Of a DNA stretch of 64,000 nucleotides, positions 20,575-33,900 are shown in pieces. The stretch is from Humulus lupulus (taxonomy: Eukaryota > Streptophyta > Magnoliopsida > Rosales > Cannabaceae), in contig NC_084799.1 in NCBI RefSeq assembly GCF_963169125.1, positions 106,593,143 through 106,657,142 on the forward strand, written 5' to 3'. Position 1 is the first letter of the stretch; every line of letters starts with the position of its first letter. The notes under the pieces were generated by a model. That model was not told the origin of the DNA and did no database searches. It was given only the letters and a program-made list of their open reading frames with translations. The position numbers and the translations under genes were made by a program.

Positions 20575-21982
20575 GTTCAAAAGATCATGTCAAGGTGCAG
20601 GGAGAAATACTGGAGGGTCTTGTGGCTCGTATTGTTAGTCACGAGAGCTCAAAACATATGGAGAAAGTATTGAAGGATTTTCCTCATCCACCAGTTGAGG
20701 GAGGTACGCTTTTTATTTTATTTTTTTGCCTGACTTTTCATTTTTTATGTAGCCTTTTTAATCAATTTGGATCTTTCTAGTAGCTTACAATTCTTATTTC
20801 TTCCAGTCCATATGCTATTCTTATGTGATAGTGCATTCTAAATTTTGAGTAGTCTCATGAATCATTTCATATTTAAGATACTTTTGTGTTGTTTATGTAA
20901 GACTGGGTTGCAGATGGTAGTAAATGTTCGACCTAGAAACTTTTAATCAACTAAGGTAAAGTACTAATATTTGGTTTATGTTACAGACTGCCTTAATTTG
21001 GGACCAAGTCTAAGGGATATTTGTGCAGCAAATCGGTCTGATGAAAAACAGGTAATGTGCTTCCCAGAAAAATGTTTATCAGCATCTTTCGCTAAAGATT
21101 TTGTAAGTAAATAATTATAAGTGCATGTCCAATCATACTGCAGCAAGTAAAGGCACTTCTCCAGAGCATTGGAAACTCCTTCTGCCCCGACCATTCAGAT
21201 TGGCTTGGAAGTGACGCTGGTGATGCCCATTCAAGAAGTGCAGATAAATCCGTTGTTTCAAAATTTTTACAGTCTCACCCTGCTGATTTCTCAACTACCA
21301 AATTGCAGGTTGGGATGCGTTTTGAAACATTTCAAAGAATGTTGTGCCACTAATTTTACTGCTACTATTTGATTACTTGGTCTATGTATAATTTTTTGCA
21401 TAATTTTCCATGGACTTGATAAATATTAGAATTACCACATTTTGGCTGGATCTTTAGTTATTAATAATTGTTTTGTTTTTAAATGGCTGCCTCAGCATCT
21501 TGAAACTAGTGTGGCAAATCATTTGCACTTCATTTGTGCTTGTATAGCTTTGTTCTATTATTATATTTTTTAGACTTCTATCTTTTTTTTTGAGATTAAT
21601 TTTTCGTCTGTTGATTTTGGTGTTTCATAACGACACTGATGATATTATGGTTTTAATTGAACCAGGAAATAATTCGGTTGATGAGAGAAAAACGATTCCC
21701 TGCTGCCTTTAAATGTTATCATAACTACCACAAAGTCGATTCTGTATCAAGTGATGACCTTTTCTATAAGATGGTCATTCATGTTCACAGTGACTCTGCA
21801 TTTCGACGGTATCAGAAAGAAATGAGGTATTTGTTTAGTTCGACCTACATGCTAGGTTATTTTCTTTTATCAAAGACTTCTTTTAAATTATTGCTCCTGT
21901 TATTGGTGATGTGGATTCCACCTTTCTAAACTTTAGTTGTGGCATTTCAGGTACAAACCAGGATTGTGGCCACTATATCGAG
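20575..21982 (+). CDS. RNL: tRNA ligase exons 1-5 of the window (ligase domain)
   Basis: Exons are 20575-20703, 20987-21051, 21144-21308, 21666-21826 and 21951-21982. Exon 1 reads [20 protein letters not shown]; the EGLV is motif IV of covalent nucleotidyltransferases and helps bind the nucleotide. Exon 4 carries [18 protein letters not shown] and [16 protein letters not shown]. Exon 1 begins in the middle of a Gly codon, so an exon must precede it. Introns here are short (92-357 bp), as is typical, which contrasts with the TE-filled introns later. Confidence 0.93.
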
Positions 21983-24900
21983 GTGAATATTACTTTTGTG
22001 TGGTATAAAGTCTTAATTGTCATTTAACTTATCACCTAAAATTCTGGAATTTTTTTAAGAAACATGTTGTATATATTATTAAAAAGAGAGATGTGGTATA
22101 TGCAGGGTAATAAGAAATGCTAATTGAGACTAGATATGCACCAATACATTGCAAACCTTTCCTTTCATGTGCAAGATTCTTAGTTAGCCAATATTAATGC
22201 ATGCATATGTGCATTGAGTACATAAAATCTTGACAGCTGAGACGTTCTTCTGTTTCCTATTTTATTTTTGGGAAAAAAGTAGTTGTGTAATTGCATAATT
22301 GATGTTTTTCATATTTTTCCCAGGTTTCTTTGTTGATATTAACTTATTCAAGGTAAATAAGGAGAGAGCTGCTGAACTTGCTAAAAAAAGTGCCATCATG
22401 GTAGAAAATGCTAGCAGCAGTGCATTAGAAAAGGATGGATTAGCTGATGAGGATGCAAACTTAATGATCAAAATGAAATTTCTTACATACAAGGTAAAAG
22501 TTTTATATAAAATAGGCATTCGTGAACAGTAAAAAAAACTCTAAAAATTTAATTACATGATATAAATATGATTGACTTGAAATATTTGTATTTTTATCTG
22601 TAATATGAGCCAACATTCATTTGTTTGTTTATAAAATTATTCAATATCAACCATACATGAGCTGGATTTGTGAGAGTAGTACTTTTGTTATTTGAGGCTA
22701 GTTCAAGTGGTTGATTGGTGGAGCTAGTGCAAAAAAAAAAACAAGAAGTAAATACTTTTGAGAATACTATGCAACTTCCTTAAATGTAAGGAGGTTTGTC
22801 TAGAGACTAATACATGGAAATATCACTATATTAATTGCTCACTTGAATTTCTATATTCCTTGTTTTGTTCTCCATTGCCTGGGTCTCTGCAGAGCTGGAA
22901 ACTTATACTAGCTATGCTTATCTCTCTTTTTGCAGTTACGGACCTTTTTGATTCGCAATGGCATGTCAATTCTCTTTAAAGATGGACCAGCTGCTTATAA
23001 GGCCTATTACTTGAGGTAAGCTCCAATGGCTGTTTCACTGTCAGAGAAAGACTTCAGGGGCAAAGGAATTCAAGAATTTTCACCTTTTTCTTAATTTCTC
23101 TTGGATGGAAAATTATCTTTTCGAGATAATGTGTTTTCCTTGTTCTTTAGGTGATATTGCTGTGGTATTTTAGCACTTGCACCATTTTTTCATTATAATA
23201 ACTTTTTATTCCACTCTTCTCTTTCTTACACGATTACATCTAGTTGAGCTAAAATGTTGATGATGATGTTCTTGTAAAAGGTAATTTTATCAAGTATTCT
23301 AGCACTTACGCCATCCTATTCCATTCCATCCTTGATATGTAAGGATAATATGCTAAACCAATTGAGGATTGCTTTAGTAAACAGTTTGATGTTTGTTTTT
23401 GTGTTTTAGGCAAATGAAAATATGGGGAACTTCAGCAGGAAAGCAGAGGGAACTGAGTAAAATGCTTGATGAGTGGTAACATTTTTTTTTTTGGTATGGT
23501 TTAGTTGTTATACCGTGGTTTCTGTTTGCGGTTTTGCTCTGACAATTTCTTTAATTTTGATAAGAGACGAGAACTATTTTGTTATATCAAAAACCTACAA
23601 GCGAACTAAGGCAGTGTGCCGAAAACCAGACTCGCAACACAGTCACAGCTTACAAAATGACTCAAGATCAGAGGATGAAGCATGTAAAACCAAAATTACA
23701 AAAGAAAAGCAAACCTAAAACTATAACAAACATTCCGAGTTCCTTCAGAAATCTGAGAGAGAGAAGAAAACAAATTCTCTGACATGCTTTAGCCATATAG
23801 CAACCCAAAGTTTAACTCTCTCCCAGATGTGGTCCAGCTCATCTCCTTTTCTTGAAAAATTCTATTGTTCCTATTCAGCCAAATAACCCACATAATAGCC
23901 AATAGTCCAATACTCAACTATTTCAATTTTTTTTTTTAATTAACAGCCTAATACAAATTCGTGGGCCACCAACTCATATCACTCTGCCTCCCTAGCCTAA
24001 ACTTCCTTTATTCTTATATAACAAAACACTAGCGGAGAAGCCCCCTCCATCCACTTCTTTTCTGTTGCCCTTGGAACAATCCATTACAGTCTGAATTCAG
24101 CCAGAAACTTAGCCCATAAAGCCCTTGCAATTGGTTGACTCAGAATACCTCTTACATAGAACACACCATGTAGGGAAAACCACTTGGAAAGGACTTTTGT
24201 GAATATTGGGGCATCGTATTTACTATTTCAGATAATTGAACTATGCACTTTATTTACAGGGCTGTTTATATACGAAGGAAGTGTGGAAACAAACAGCTGT
24301 CATCATCAATATATCTTAGTGAGGTTGAGCCTTTTCTTGAAGAGTTTGCAAAGCGAAGTCCTCAGAATCAGGCTCTGATAGGATCTGCTGGTAACTTGGT
24401 AAGTGCTGAAGATTTCTTGGCCATCATTGAGAAAGGCAGGGATGAAGAAGGTGATCTAGAGATTGAGCGAGAGGTAACACCATCAAGCCCCAGTCCTTCT
24501 GTTAAGGACTCAGTACCAAAAGATGAAGGTTTAATTGTATTCTTTCCAGGTAAGTCATGTTGTTGCATACTTGCTGTAGATAGCTAAGGAATTTTATAAT
24601 ATGCTCTTAAGGGAAGCTTACATGCACCATACACAATTTCAGAAGGGAGATGTAAATCCATTAAACTGCATCCAGCTATGTGAATATTGTTTGTTTGCAT
24701 TGCTGTTCTATTAACATTTTCTTTTTCTTATTACATCACTTTTAAAGATTGAATCACAAGATTAAAACTATACACTTGTGAATAATATGCTTCGTCACTC
24801 ATGTGTAGTTTAACAAATTAGCAACTTTGTGTCCATTTTATAGATTTTTGAGTGATATTTCCGGTCGTCTATCATATGTCATGTTTCATGTGGGTCTTCT

Positions 24901-27900
24901 TTTTCTTAGTTTCTTACCAACTTGGAATTTTAAGAATTCCTTGTGAAGTACATGTCATCTGTTATCTCCTTTTATCTGAAATTATTTTACATAAATGTAT
25001 CTTCAATGCAGCTATTGGTGGTTCTTTATTTTTTGCCCAGGCTTTAACTCTTTTGTTGCTGGAATTTTTAGTTTCTTCCTTACTTTGCATAAGTTGTGAC
25101 AGATCTCACTCATTTTATTTTGACTCCTCATTTGATGGTCATTTTTTAGGTATACCTGGTTGTGCTAAGTCAGCACTTTGCAAGGAATTACTAAATGTTC
25201 CAGGAGGACTTGGTGATGATCGACCTATTCAAAGTCTGATGGGTGATCTAATCAAAGGTATGATTATTTCATGATTGTTTGCACTTATTTTTATCTCTAA
25301 TAATTTTTTCTGCCTTTTAGTCATTAATTTGAATAAATTAATAAGTCTATTTTATTATTAGTTTTTTTTAGATAACTGTGCTAGTTGTCAAATCTTTTTT
25401 TTTTTGATGTGGAATCTTTGATAATTACTTTTATGATATCGGAAGTTGGAAGATTTAACTTTAGGTCCAAATCGATGTTGATAAACACATATTTATGATA
25501 TTAACACTTGACTATTAAACACTTTATGTGGTGTCATGATTCATGAAAAAGTGGTGCTTAATGGAATATAACTATCTTTTCGACTCAAAGAAAAAGTGGA
25601 GCTTAATAATTTTGGAAGCTGATGATAATGAAGTAATCCGAATACTTCAAATTTTAAATTTTATGACTGGTCTTTGTATTGCATGCTTGGAAATTGTTTC
25701 CTAGAGGCATGATGCTTAGTACATTTGATTTCTTTTTCTGGTGTGAAATACATGCTTATGTATTTGTATTCTATTTCTTTAGGAAAGTATTGGCAGAAGG
25801 TTGCTGATGAACGCAGGAAAAAACCATACTCTATTATGCTTGCGGACAAGAATGCACCAAATGAAGAAGTGTGGAGGCAGGTAATTTGCTCTGTCTAGAA
25901 CTCATAAGAATTACCTCAAATAATTTGTTAGGAACCCAAGAGTCAGCAAATAGACATTAAACATTAATAAAGTAGTGGGGATGGTGGGTTATATTTTGTA
26001 ATCAAGAATAATAAAGGGGTAAGTGGTTTGGGAATTGTAAAAGCCCATATTGAGTATATTTAAATAGGGTTGTGGAGATGGAGAGTACATCCCTTGTATG
26101 AATCTGAGATTAGGAGTAGTAACTCTTTGGGGAGAGTGGTGGTCTCTCGAATACCACTGGGTTTATTAGCTATACTATGCTATTTATCTGGTCATTGTTC
26201 TTGTAGTGTTCTATGCGTTGTGTGTGAATCTATTTGGGACCTAACAGTGGTATCAGAGCATCGATCTTGGCCATGGCAGAGCAAGTTTTGGAAGCTCGCA
26301 GCGGACAGCCAAAGACAAAGGAGGAATCGTTTCAGACATGGAGCCAACAACTTGATAAAATCAATTTGAATATGACTTGAATTCCTGTTATATTGGATAT
26401 GCTAGAATCTATTCATTGTAAACTCGATGGACTAGGTATACCGAGACTTTTAGCGATGACGATGGGTAAAGCTCCTCACTGCAATAGTGGAGATGTTGAG
26501 ATATTTCAGAACCAGCCCACTTTCAAAGAATCTGTCTCCGAATCTAACAAAAGTGGTTGTGGTGATGGGGTGTTAGAAAACCAAGATTTTTCAAATGGTG
26601 AAGGTAAGCATGATTCACTATCCATAGTTATCCTTGACAACAAAAGAAAAACTTAGAGACTAGATGGGGAAGAAAAATTCTGATGAAAAACAATACTCTG
26701 TCGGAATCGGCGACTGAATCACAATCTTTTGTCTTCATTCAAGTGAGTCGTGAGGAAACATTGGCACCGCAGGAGGCAGCGACAACAGTAGTTTCAGCTG
26801 CTGCTTGGTTCGCTGTGGGTGTGGTGGGGATTTCTTCTGGCAAAGTCGACTTCATTGTGCTAGCCATCGTGAAGAGGAGATCTCATGGTTTCCAGTCTCC
26901 AGATTCTGCTGTTACGTCAGGGAAGGTTGCATGATACAGGCGCCATCTATTTGACAGAGGAAAAAAGATGACCCAAAATCTTGTGAAGAACCCAGCCAAC
27001 AAAATTGAGGCTGAATTGTCCAAAAGAATATGGGGTCTCCAACAAAAGTATCACATGTCAGTCTTAGAACCTGTGAAAATGGATCTGTTGATATCTATAG
27101 AAATATCTTTGTAAATACATTTTGTACAACTATTTTTAGGTTGCAATTTACAGCTAAGTTAGGTTGTAATTGACAGCTATGTTTAGGTTGTATTTTTTTG
27201 TCTAGCTCTTTGTATTCAGCTTATATATAGGCCATACTATTCATCAATAAAATCAGATTAGAAGTATTATTCTCACAAATCTACATGGTATCAGAGCCAT
27301 TAGTAGTCTAAAAATTGAAAACTCTTTCCAATCTTTTCTGCCCTCTTTCAGTAAAAAAATTAGGGTTTTGCACTTTTTAGCTCAACCTTAGAAAATTATT
27401 TTAGGGCAATCTTCTACTCTCACCTCCTTCACAGGAAGCTTCCTGCACCCGGCACTCAGCAGAGCCGCGCGTGAGCCTCACGCGCCGCCTCCATCTCCGG
27501 CCCCATCTCCCACACGCGTGGCGCGTGTAGGCGCGTGTAGCACCCCGACGGCGAGCTTTTTCCAGCGTCTTCCTCGGCACTCCTTGCTGCATTTCCCTGT
27601 TCTTATCAATGGTTGTTACAGCCAACTCCTCATCTAAAAGCCAATCTCAAACATATCACCTTCTCAAATCAATGGCTTCTCCTCAACTTCTCCAATCAGC
27701 CAAACCCACTCCTCAATCAGCTACTCTTGTCACCAATTCTTCTCATAAAGTCCTCTATTTTCAAGACTTGGAAGTTAGCCACTTCTCAAAGGACAATATC
27801 AATGCAACTCCAACACCTCTTGGGTAGTGTATGCAGTAGCCAAATCCATCTTCAACCGAGGCAAATGTCAGCATAATGTGTCATCAAGGTTCTACGTCTC

Positions 27901-30900
27901 ACACATTTACTGCAACCTCCAACAAAGGTACTTGGATTGTTGATTCAGGAGCTTCCGACCACATGACGGGTGATTTACAAGTCTTTAGCACCTTCAAACC
28001 ATGTGCTGAATCCCACACCGTCAGAATTGCCGATGGTTCTCTCTCAAAAGTGATAGGGACCGGCTCAGTAACTTTATCAGATGAACTTCGCCTTTCATCT
28101 GTTCTATTTGTCCCTAAACTAAATTGCAATCTTCTTTCAATAAGCAAACTTACTCGAGATCTGAATTGTGTAACTAAATTCTATCCAAATCTTTGTGAAT
28201 TTCAGGTTGAGGGCTCGGAGAAGGTGATTGGCAGTGCTGAAATGCATGATGGGCTCTATATTCTCAAGGATTCTCCTAAAAGTAAACAAGTTCACAAATC
28301 CAGTTGTGGTAATCATTCCAATTTAGATTCTGTTTCCAATTTTGTGTCTGTTTCGAATGAAAATCGTGTTATGTTGTGGCATTTTCGACTAGGACATCCA
28401 AATTTTGGTTATCTTGAAAAACTATTTCCTCAGTTATTTGTCCACAAAAGACCAAAATTCTTTCATTGTGAAGTATGTCAACTTGCTAAGCATACTCGAA
28501 ACTCTTATCCCAGTCTTCCTTACAAACCTTCACAACCTTTTTCGATGATACATAGTGATATTTGGGGACCCTCACGAGTAACTAATATTAATGGATCTAG
28601 ATGGTTTGTATCCTTTATTGATGATCATACTAGGACAACATGGACATTCCTTATGAAAGAAAAATCTGATATTGCTTCTATTTTTAAAAAATTTCATTCC
28701 ATGATTCAAAATCAATTTCGCCGAAAAATCCAAATCCTGAAAACTGATAATGGAAAGGAATATTTTAACTCCATTTTTGGTCCATACTTAGATCAAGGTA
28801 TTGTTCACATTAGTTCATGTGTTGATACTCCGCAACAAAATGGAGTGGCTGAGCGAAAAAACAGACATCTTCTTGAAGTTTCTAGATCCATCATGTTTTC
28901 AAATCATGTTCCTAAACAGTTTTGGGGGGAAGCCTTACTCACAGCCACCTATCTCATCAATCGTATGCCTAGCCGTGTACTACAATTCAAAGCTCCCAGA
29001 AATCTGTTACTTGCCACATTCCCTCATATCTTAGCTTTCTCCTCCGATCTTCCATTTAAAGTCTTCGGATGTACGACTTTTGTCCATATTTATGATCACA
29101 AACGAACCAAACTTGATCCAAAGTCTCACAAGTGTCTCTTCATCGGGTACTCCAACACTCAAAAAGGGTATAAATGTTACTCCCCAATTACAAAAAGGAT
29201 CTATAACACTATGGATGTCACCTTTTTTGAACATCAATCTTTCTTTCCCAAATCTGGTATTCAGGGGGAGCATTCTCATGAATATCAGCTTTGGGAAACT
29301 CTTCAGGATCATCAAGCTGCATTTCCTCAACCCAATGTTGTGACACACAAACATCAAAGTGCTCAGTCTTTGCCCTCTTTGCCTATCCAACCAGATCAAT
29401 CAACTAGTCCTTCCTTACCCACTTTTCCTATCCAACCAGATATCAGTCCAGAAAACACACCCAACCCGTCCTCTATAGTCAATCCGCTCTCACCTTTCTC
29501 CTCATAAAACACAAACATTCCTTCAACTTTACCACCACCTCAAACTCAAGCACAATTTGATATAGGTAACAAAGAACTTCGTGTTTATAGTAGGAGAAAA
29601 GTTGGAAATATAGAGGTCAACATGCAAGACAAGAACTGCTCAAACACTCATCAAAGCCCTCTCAACCTCGAAAATCATGAAGGTAAGGATTCTGTGGTTC
29701 ATGAGTTAGTTTCTCCTACTATTGATGATCTCGACCTACCTATTGCTCATCGAAAGGGTGTTAGAACTTGTACCAATCACCCCATTGAAAAGTATGTTGC
29801 TTATGGGAAACTAACACCTATGTACCGAGCTTTTGTCTCTTCTCTTGATCTTATTCAGATTCCCACAGATATTTATGAAGCCTTGAAAGATCCAAAATGG
29901 AAGACTGCAGTCGATGAAGAAATGAATGCTCTTGAGAAAAATGGTACTTGGGTTCTCACTGAGTTACCTCAAGGAAAACAGACAGCTGGTTGCAAGTGGA
30001 TTTTCACTGTCAAATATAATTCAGATGGGAGTATCAACAGATTCGAGGCTCGATTAGTTGCCAAGGGATTCACTCAATCATATGGTGTTGACTATCAGGA
30101 GACCTTTGCTCCTGTCGCCAAACTTAATACAGTAAGAGTTTTATTATCGCTTGCTGTAAATTGTGAGTGGCCTTTATATCAGTCGGATGTGAAGAATGCT
30201 TTTTTGAATGGGGATCTCGAAGAAGAAGTCTATATGGAAATTCCACCAGGTATGAAGAAACACTCCAGTGGTCGAGTAGTGTGCAAACTTCTCAAATCTC
30301 TTTATGGCTTGAAACAGTCACCTCGAGCATGGTTTGACAAATTTGCAAAGTTAGTTGTCAAACATGGATATACTCAAAGTCGGGCTGATCATACTCTATT
30401 TTTCAAGTTCTCTTCAACTGGGAAGCTAGCAATTCTCATTGTCTATGTGGATGACATAATCTTAACTGGAGATGACTTAGGAGAAATTTCAGATCTCAAA
30501 AGACTTCTTGCCTCTAAATTTGAAATCAAAGATCTAGGAACCCTCAAATACTTTCTTGGTATGGAAGTAGCCCGATCGAAAGAAGGAATTGTTATATCTC
30601 AGCGAAAGTATATCCTAGATCTTCTAAAGGAAACTGGAATGATTGGGAGCAAGCCGGTTGACACTCCCATGGATCCAAACTTGAAAGTTAATCGAAGAGA
30701 GGATTCAACTCCAGTAGAGAGGGGGAGCTATCAAAGATTAGTAGGAAAGCTAATCTTTCTCTCTCATACCAGACCTGATATCGCCTTCCCTGTCAGCGTT
30801 GTTAGTCAACATATGCACAGTCCTTGTGAGGAGCACTTGGAAGCAGTGTATCGTATTCTAAGATATTTGAAAATGACACCAGGTCTTGGTTTGCACTTCA

Positions 30901-33900
30901 AAAAACACAACAACCGAGACTTGGAAGTTTACATAGACTCTAGTTGGGCTGGAGAGATGACTGACAGACGATCAACTAGTGGTTATTGCACCTATGTATG
31001 GGGTAATTTAGTTATTTGGCGTAGTAAAAAACAGTCTGTGGTCTCAAGGAGTAGTGCAGAGTCAGAATATCGTGCTTTAGCCTTGGGTATTTGTGAAGGG
31101 ATGTGGATCAAAAGACTCATGAATGAATTGAGGTTTGACTCTCCTAAGTCTTTTAAAATGTACAGTGATAGTCAAGCAGTGATAGTTAAGCAGCAATTAG
31201 TATTGCTAAAAATCCAGTTCACCACGATAGAACTAAACATGTTGAAATAGACAGACACTTCATTTCTGAGAAGGTGAATTCAAAGATCATTGAGCTCAAC
31301 TACATTCCTACAAAGAAACAAATTGCCGACATTCTAACAAAAGCACTACCAAGAACAAGTTTTGAAGAATTTAATTCCAAGCTGGGTTTGCATAACATAT
31401 ACAACTCAGCTTGAGGGGGAGTGTAGAAATATCTTTGTAAATACATTTTGTACAGCTATTTTTAGGTTGTAATTTACAGCTAAGTTAGATTGTAATTGAC
31501 AGCTATGTTTAGGTTGTATTTTTTTGTCTAGCTCTTTGTATTCAGCCTATATATAGGCCATACTATTCATCAATAAAATCAGATTAGAAGTATTATTCAC
31601 ACAAATCTACAATATCTATAGTTCAACATAAAGAATATGATCTCCAAACTGAACGAAGACTTGCTTGCAACAAAGTTAGCTTTCTTTTCCTCACCTTGAG
31701 GACAAGGTGAATTTTGGGCGGTTGGTAATGTTCGGAACCCAAGAGTTAGCAAATAGACATTAAACATTAATAAGGTAGTGGGGATGGTGGGTTATATTTT
31801 GTAATCAAGAATAATAAAGGGGTAAGTGGTTTGGGAAGTGCAAGAGCCCATACTGAGTATATTTAAATAGGGTTGTGGAGATAGAGAGTACATCCATTGT
31901 ATGAATCTGAGATTAAGAGTAGTAACTCTTTGGGGAGAGTGGTGGTCTCTCGAATACCACTGGGTTTATTAGCTATACTATGCTATTTATCTAGTCATTG
32001 TTCTTTTAGTGTTCTATGTGTTATGTGTGAATCTATTTGGGACCTAACACAATTCTTCTGGGATACTAATACATTAATTTTGTAAAATGTCAGATGAATG
32101 TTTCTAAGATATGCTCTTGGGGATGAAAAGTAGAAGTGATTGTGTGAAACTTGATGTGACAATGGGATCCAAATACGAAACTGTTGTCTTAAATAAAACA
32201 TGACAGTTGTGTTCCCTTTTGAGCCGCTGTAATGGTGAATATAAACTTAGTAATAAAGATTTCTAATATAAAAGCAATAAACATTTAATTGACTTATATA
32301 TGATGACTTTCATATGATTTTTTGATATATTTTCAGAATTCCTTTTGGCCTAGCATTTGTAGTGTACTTGTAACTTGTCGAAATTGCTTCATGATGACCT
32401 TCTTGCTGCTTTTCATTTTTTCAGATTGAAAACATGTGTCGCAGCACCAAGGCCTCTGCAGTTCCCATTGTACCTGATTCTGAAGGTTTTTTGTTGCTTC
32501 TGACACTTTTATTGGTGATTTTTATTTTCGAAAATGATACTAATGTATTATTATATGTCAAGAATAACAATACAACCAAAGGAGTTTCGAATAACAACAA
32601 GCCACACCACAACAAACTCAACTGGAATTTAAGCATCTGAAAGTTGAAAACATAGCTGAGATTCAAGAGGCAGAAATCTTTACACGAGTGTCTGAGAAGA
32701 AAGAAATATTAGATTTTTTTTTTCGTGTAACATTAGCCTACCCACCACTATGGCGGGTTGGGTTTAATGCACCCCGCTCCCACCCATTTGCAGGTTTGGA
32801 AAATAAGACTTGGATGATTTTATTCATGAAGAATAATGCCTTTAAATCGGCACGTACAACTCTAACAAATCTGGTACATAATACCAAATATACAAAAGTA
32901 ATTACAGATATTCTAGGGCAAATCAATTAACCTACAATAGAATAATCTAATTATAGTAATTTGTACAATTACACTACTTAGTTTCCTATAGTAACAATAA
33001 TGAATAAATGCTAAAATGTATGATATTTTCTACACCCTCCCTCAAGTTGGGGCATAAAGATTCCACATGCCCAGCTTGCAAACTAGCTCGTTAAAAACTT
33101 CTTTCGACAAGCCTTTGGTTAACATAGCAGCTTGCTACAGTTTGCTAGGAATATACACAACACATAGCTCTTTTCCATCGATTCTTTCTTTGATAAAGTG
33201 TCTGTCCACTTCAACATGTTTGGTCCTATCATGATGAACCGGATTATGCACTATGTTGATTACTGACTTACTGTCACAATACAACTTTAAAGGCTCAATT
33301 CGTTGAGGCTTCAATTTTTCAAATATTCGTTTGTTCCATAATAGTTCACATACTCCTTGAGCAAGAGCCCTCAGTTCTGCTTCAACACTACTGCGAGCTA
33401 CCTCGGGTTGTTTCTTGCTCCTACATGTGACTAAGTTCCCCCATATTTTAGTACAATATCTAGTTGTTGATATTCTATCTTCAACTAAACCTGCCCAATC
33501 TACATCTGTAAAAGCCTCAACTCCTCTTTCTTCATTCTTTTGGAATAGTAATCTGAAGAAAATAGTATGAGAGAAATTATTTTTATTTCTGTATTCTCTA
33601 TCTTTTACAACATAGAACTAGGCTATATATACAACAAACAACTAAGACCCTTCATATTAAAAAATAAATACAATAACTAGGAATTCCTATATACGAGGAA
33701 GCTGAAACAACAATTGGAAACATAAATTCTTTGCTATCAACATATGACAACCAATAACTAGCTTGATTTCCTACACTCCCCCTCAAGCTAGATGATATAT
33801 GCTAAACATTTCTAGTTTGGAGCTGAGTTCACTGAAATTAGGGTGATGGAGAGCTTTGGTTAGATGTCAGCTGCCTGTTGTCTTGAGGGAACATGCTTCA

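Larger units (their letters stand above)
27096..31611 (+). mobile_element. Nested copia with pol but almost no gag
   Basis: LTRs at 27096-27285 and 31422-31611 (190 bp, six differences by eye, about 3%) are flanked by ATATC at 27091-27095 and 31612-31616. A tRNA-Met primer-binding site starts at 27286 and the polypurine tract TTGAGGGGGAG ends at 31421. Between the LTR and the protease there are only about 600 bp, against roughly 1 kb for Gag in the other copias here. It lies inside the non-autonomous LTR element and is younger than it by LTR divergence. Confidence 0.92.
25921..32054 (+). mobile_element. Short non-autonomous LTR element (chromovirus-like ends), split by a nested copia
   Basis: LTRs at 25926-26246 and 31729-32049 (321 bp each, about 4.4% different by eye) are flanked by TAATT (25921-25925) and CAATT (32050-32054). 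A tRNA-Met primer-binding site begins at 26248. A start of a Gag-like frame ([20 protein letters not shown]) follows. The 3' end before the LTR (CTTGAGGACAAGGTGAATTTTGGG) resembles the end of chromovirus integrases in this window. Without the nested copia only about 1.6 kb remains and there is no RT, so it would depend on a relative for movement. Confidence 0.82.

Noticed and set aside
27401..27625. Arg-rich frame in the nested copia leader
   Set aside because: It is antisense to the element leader, from a GC-rich CACGCG stretch, with no family resemblance.
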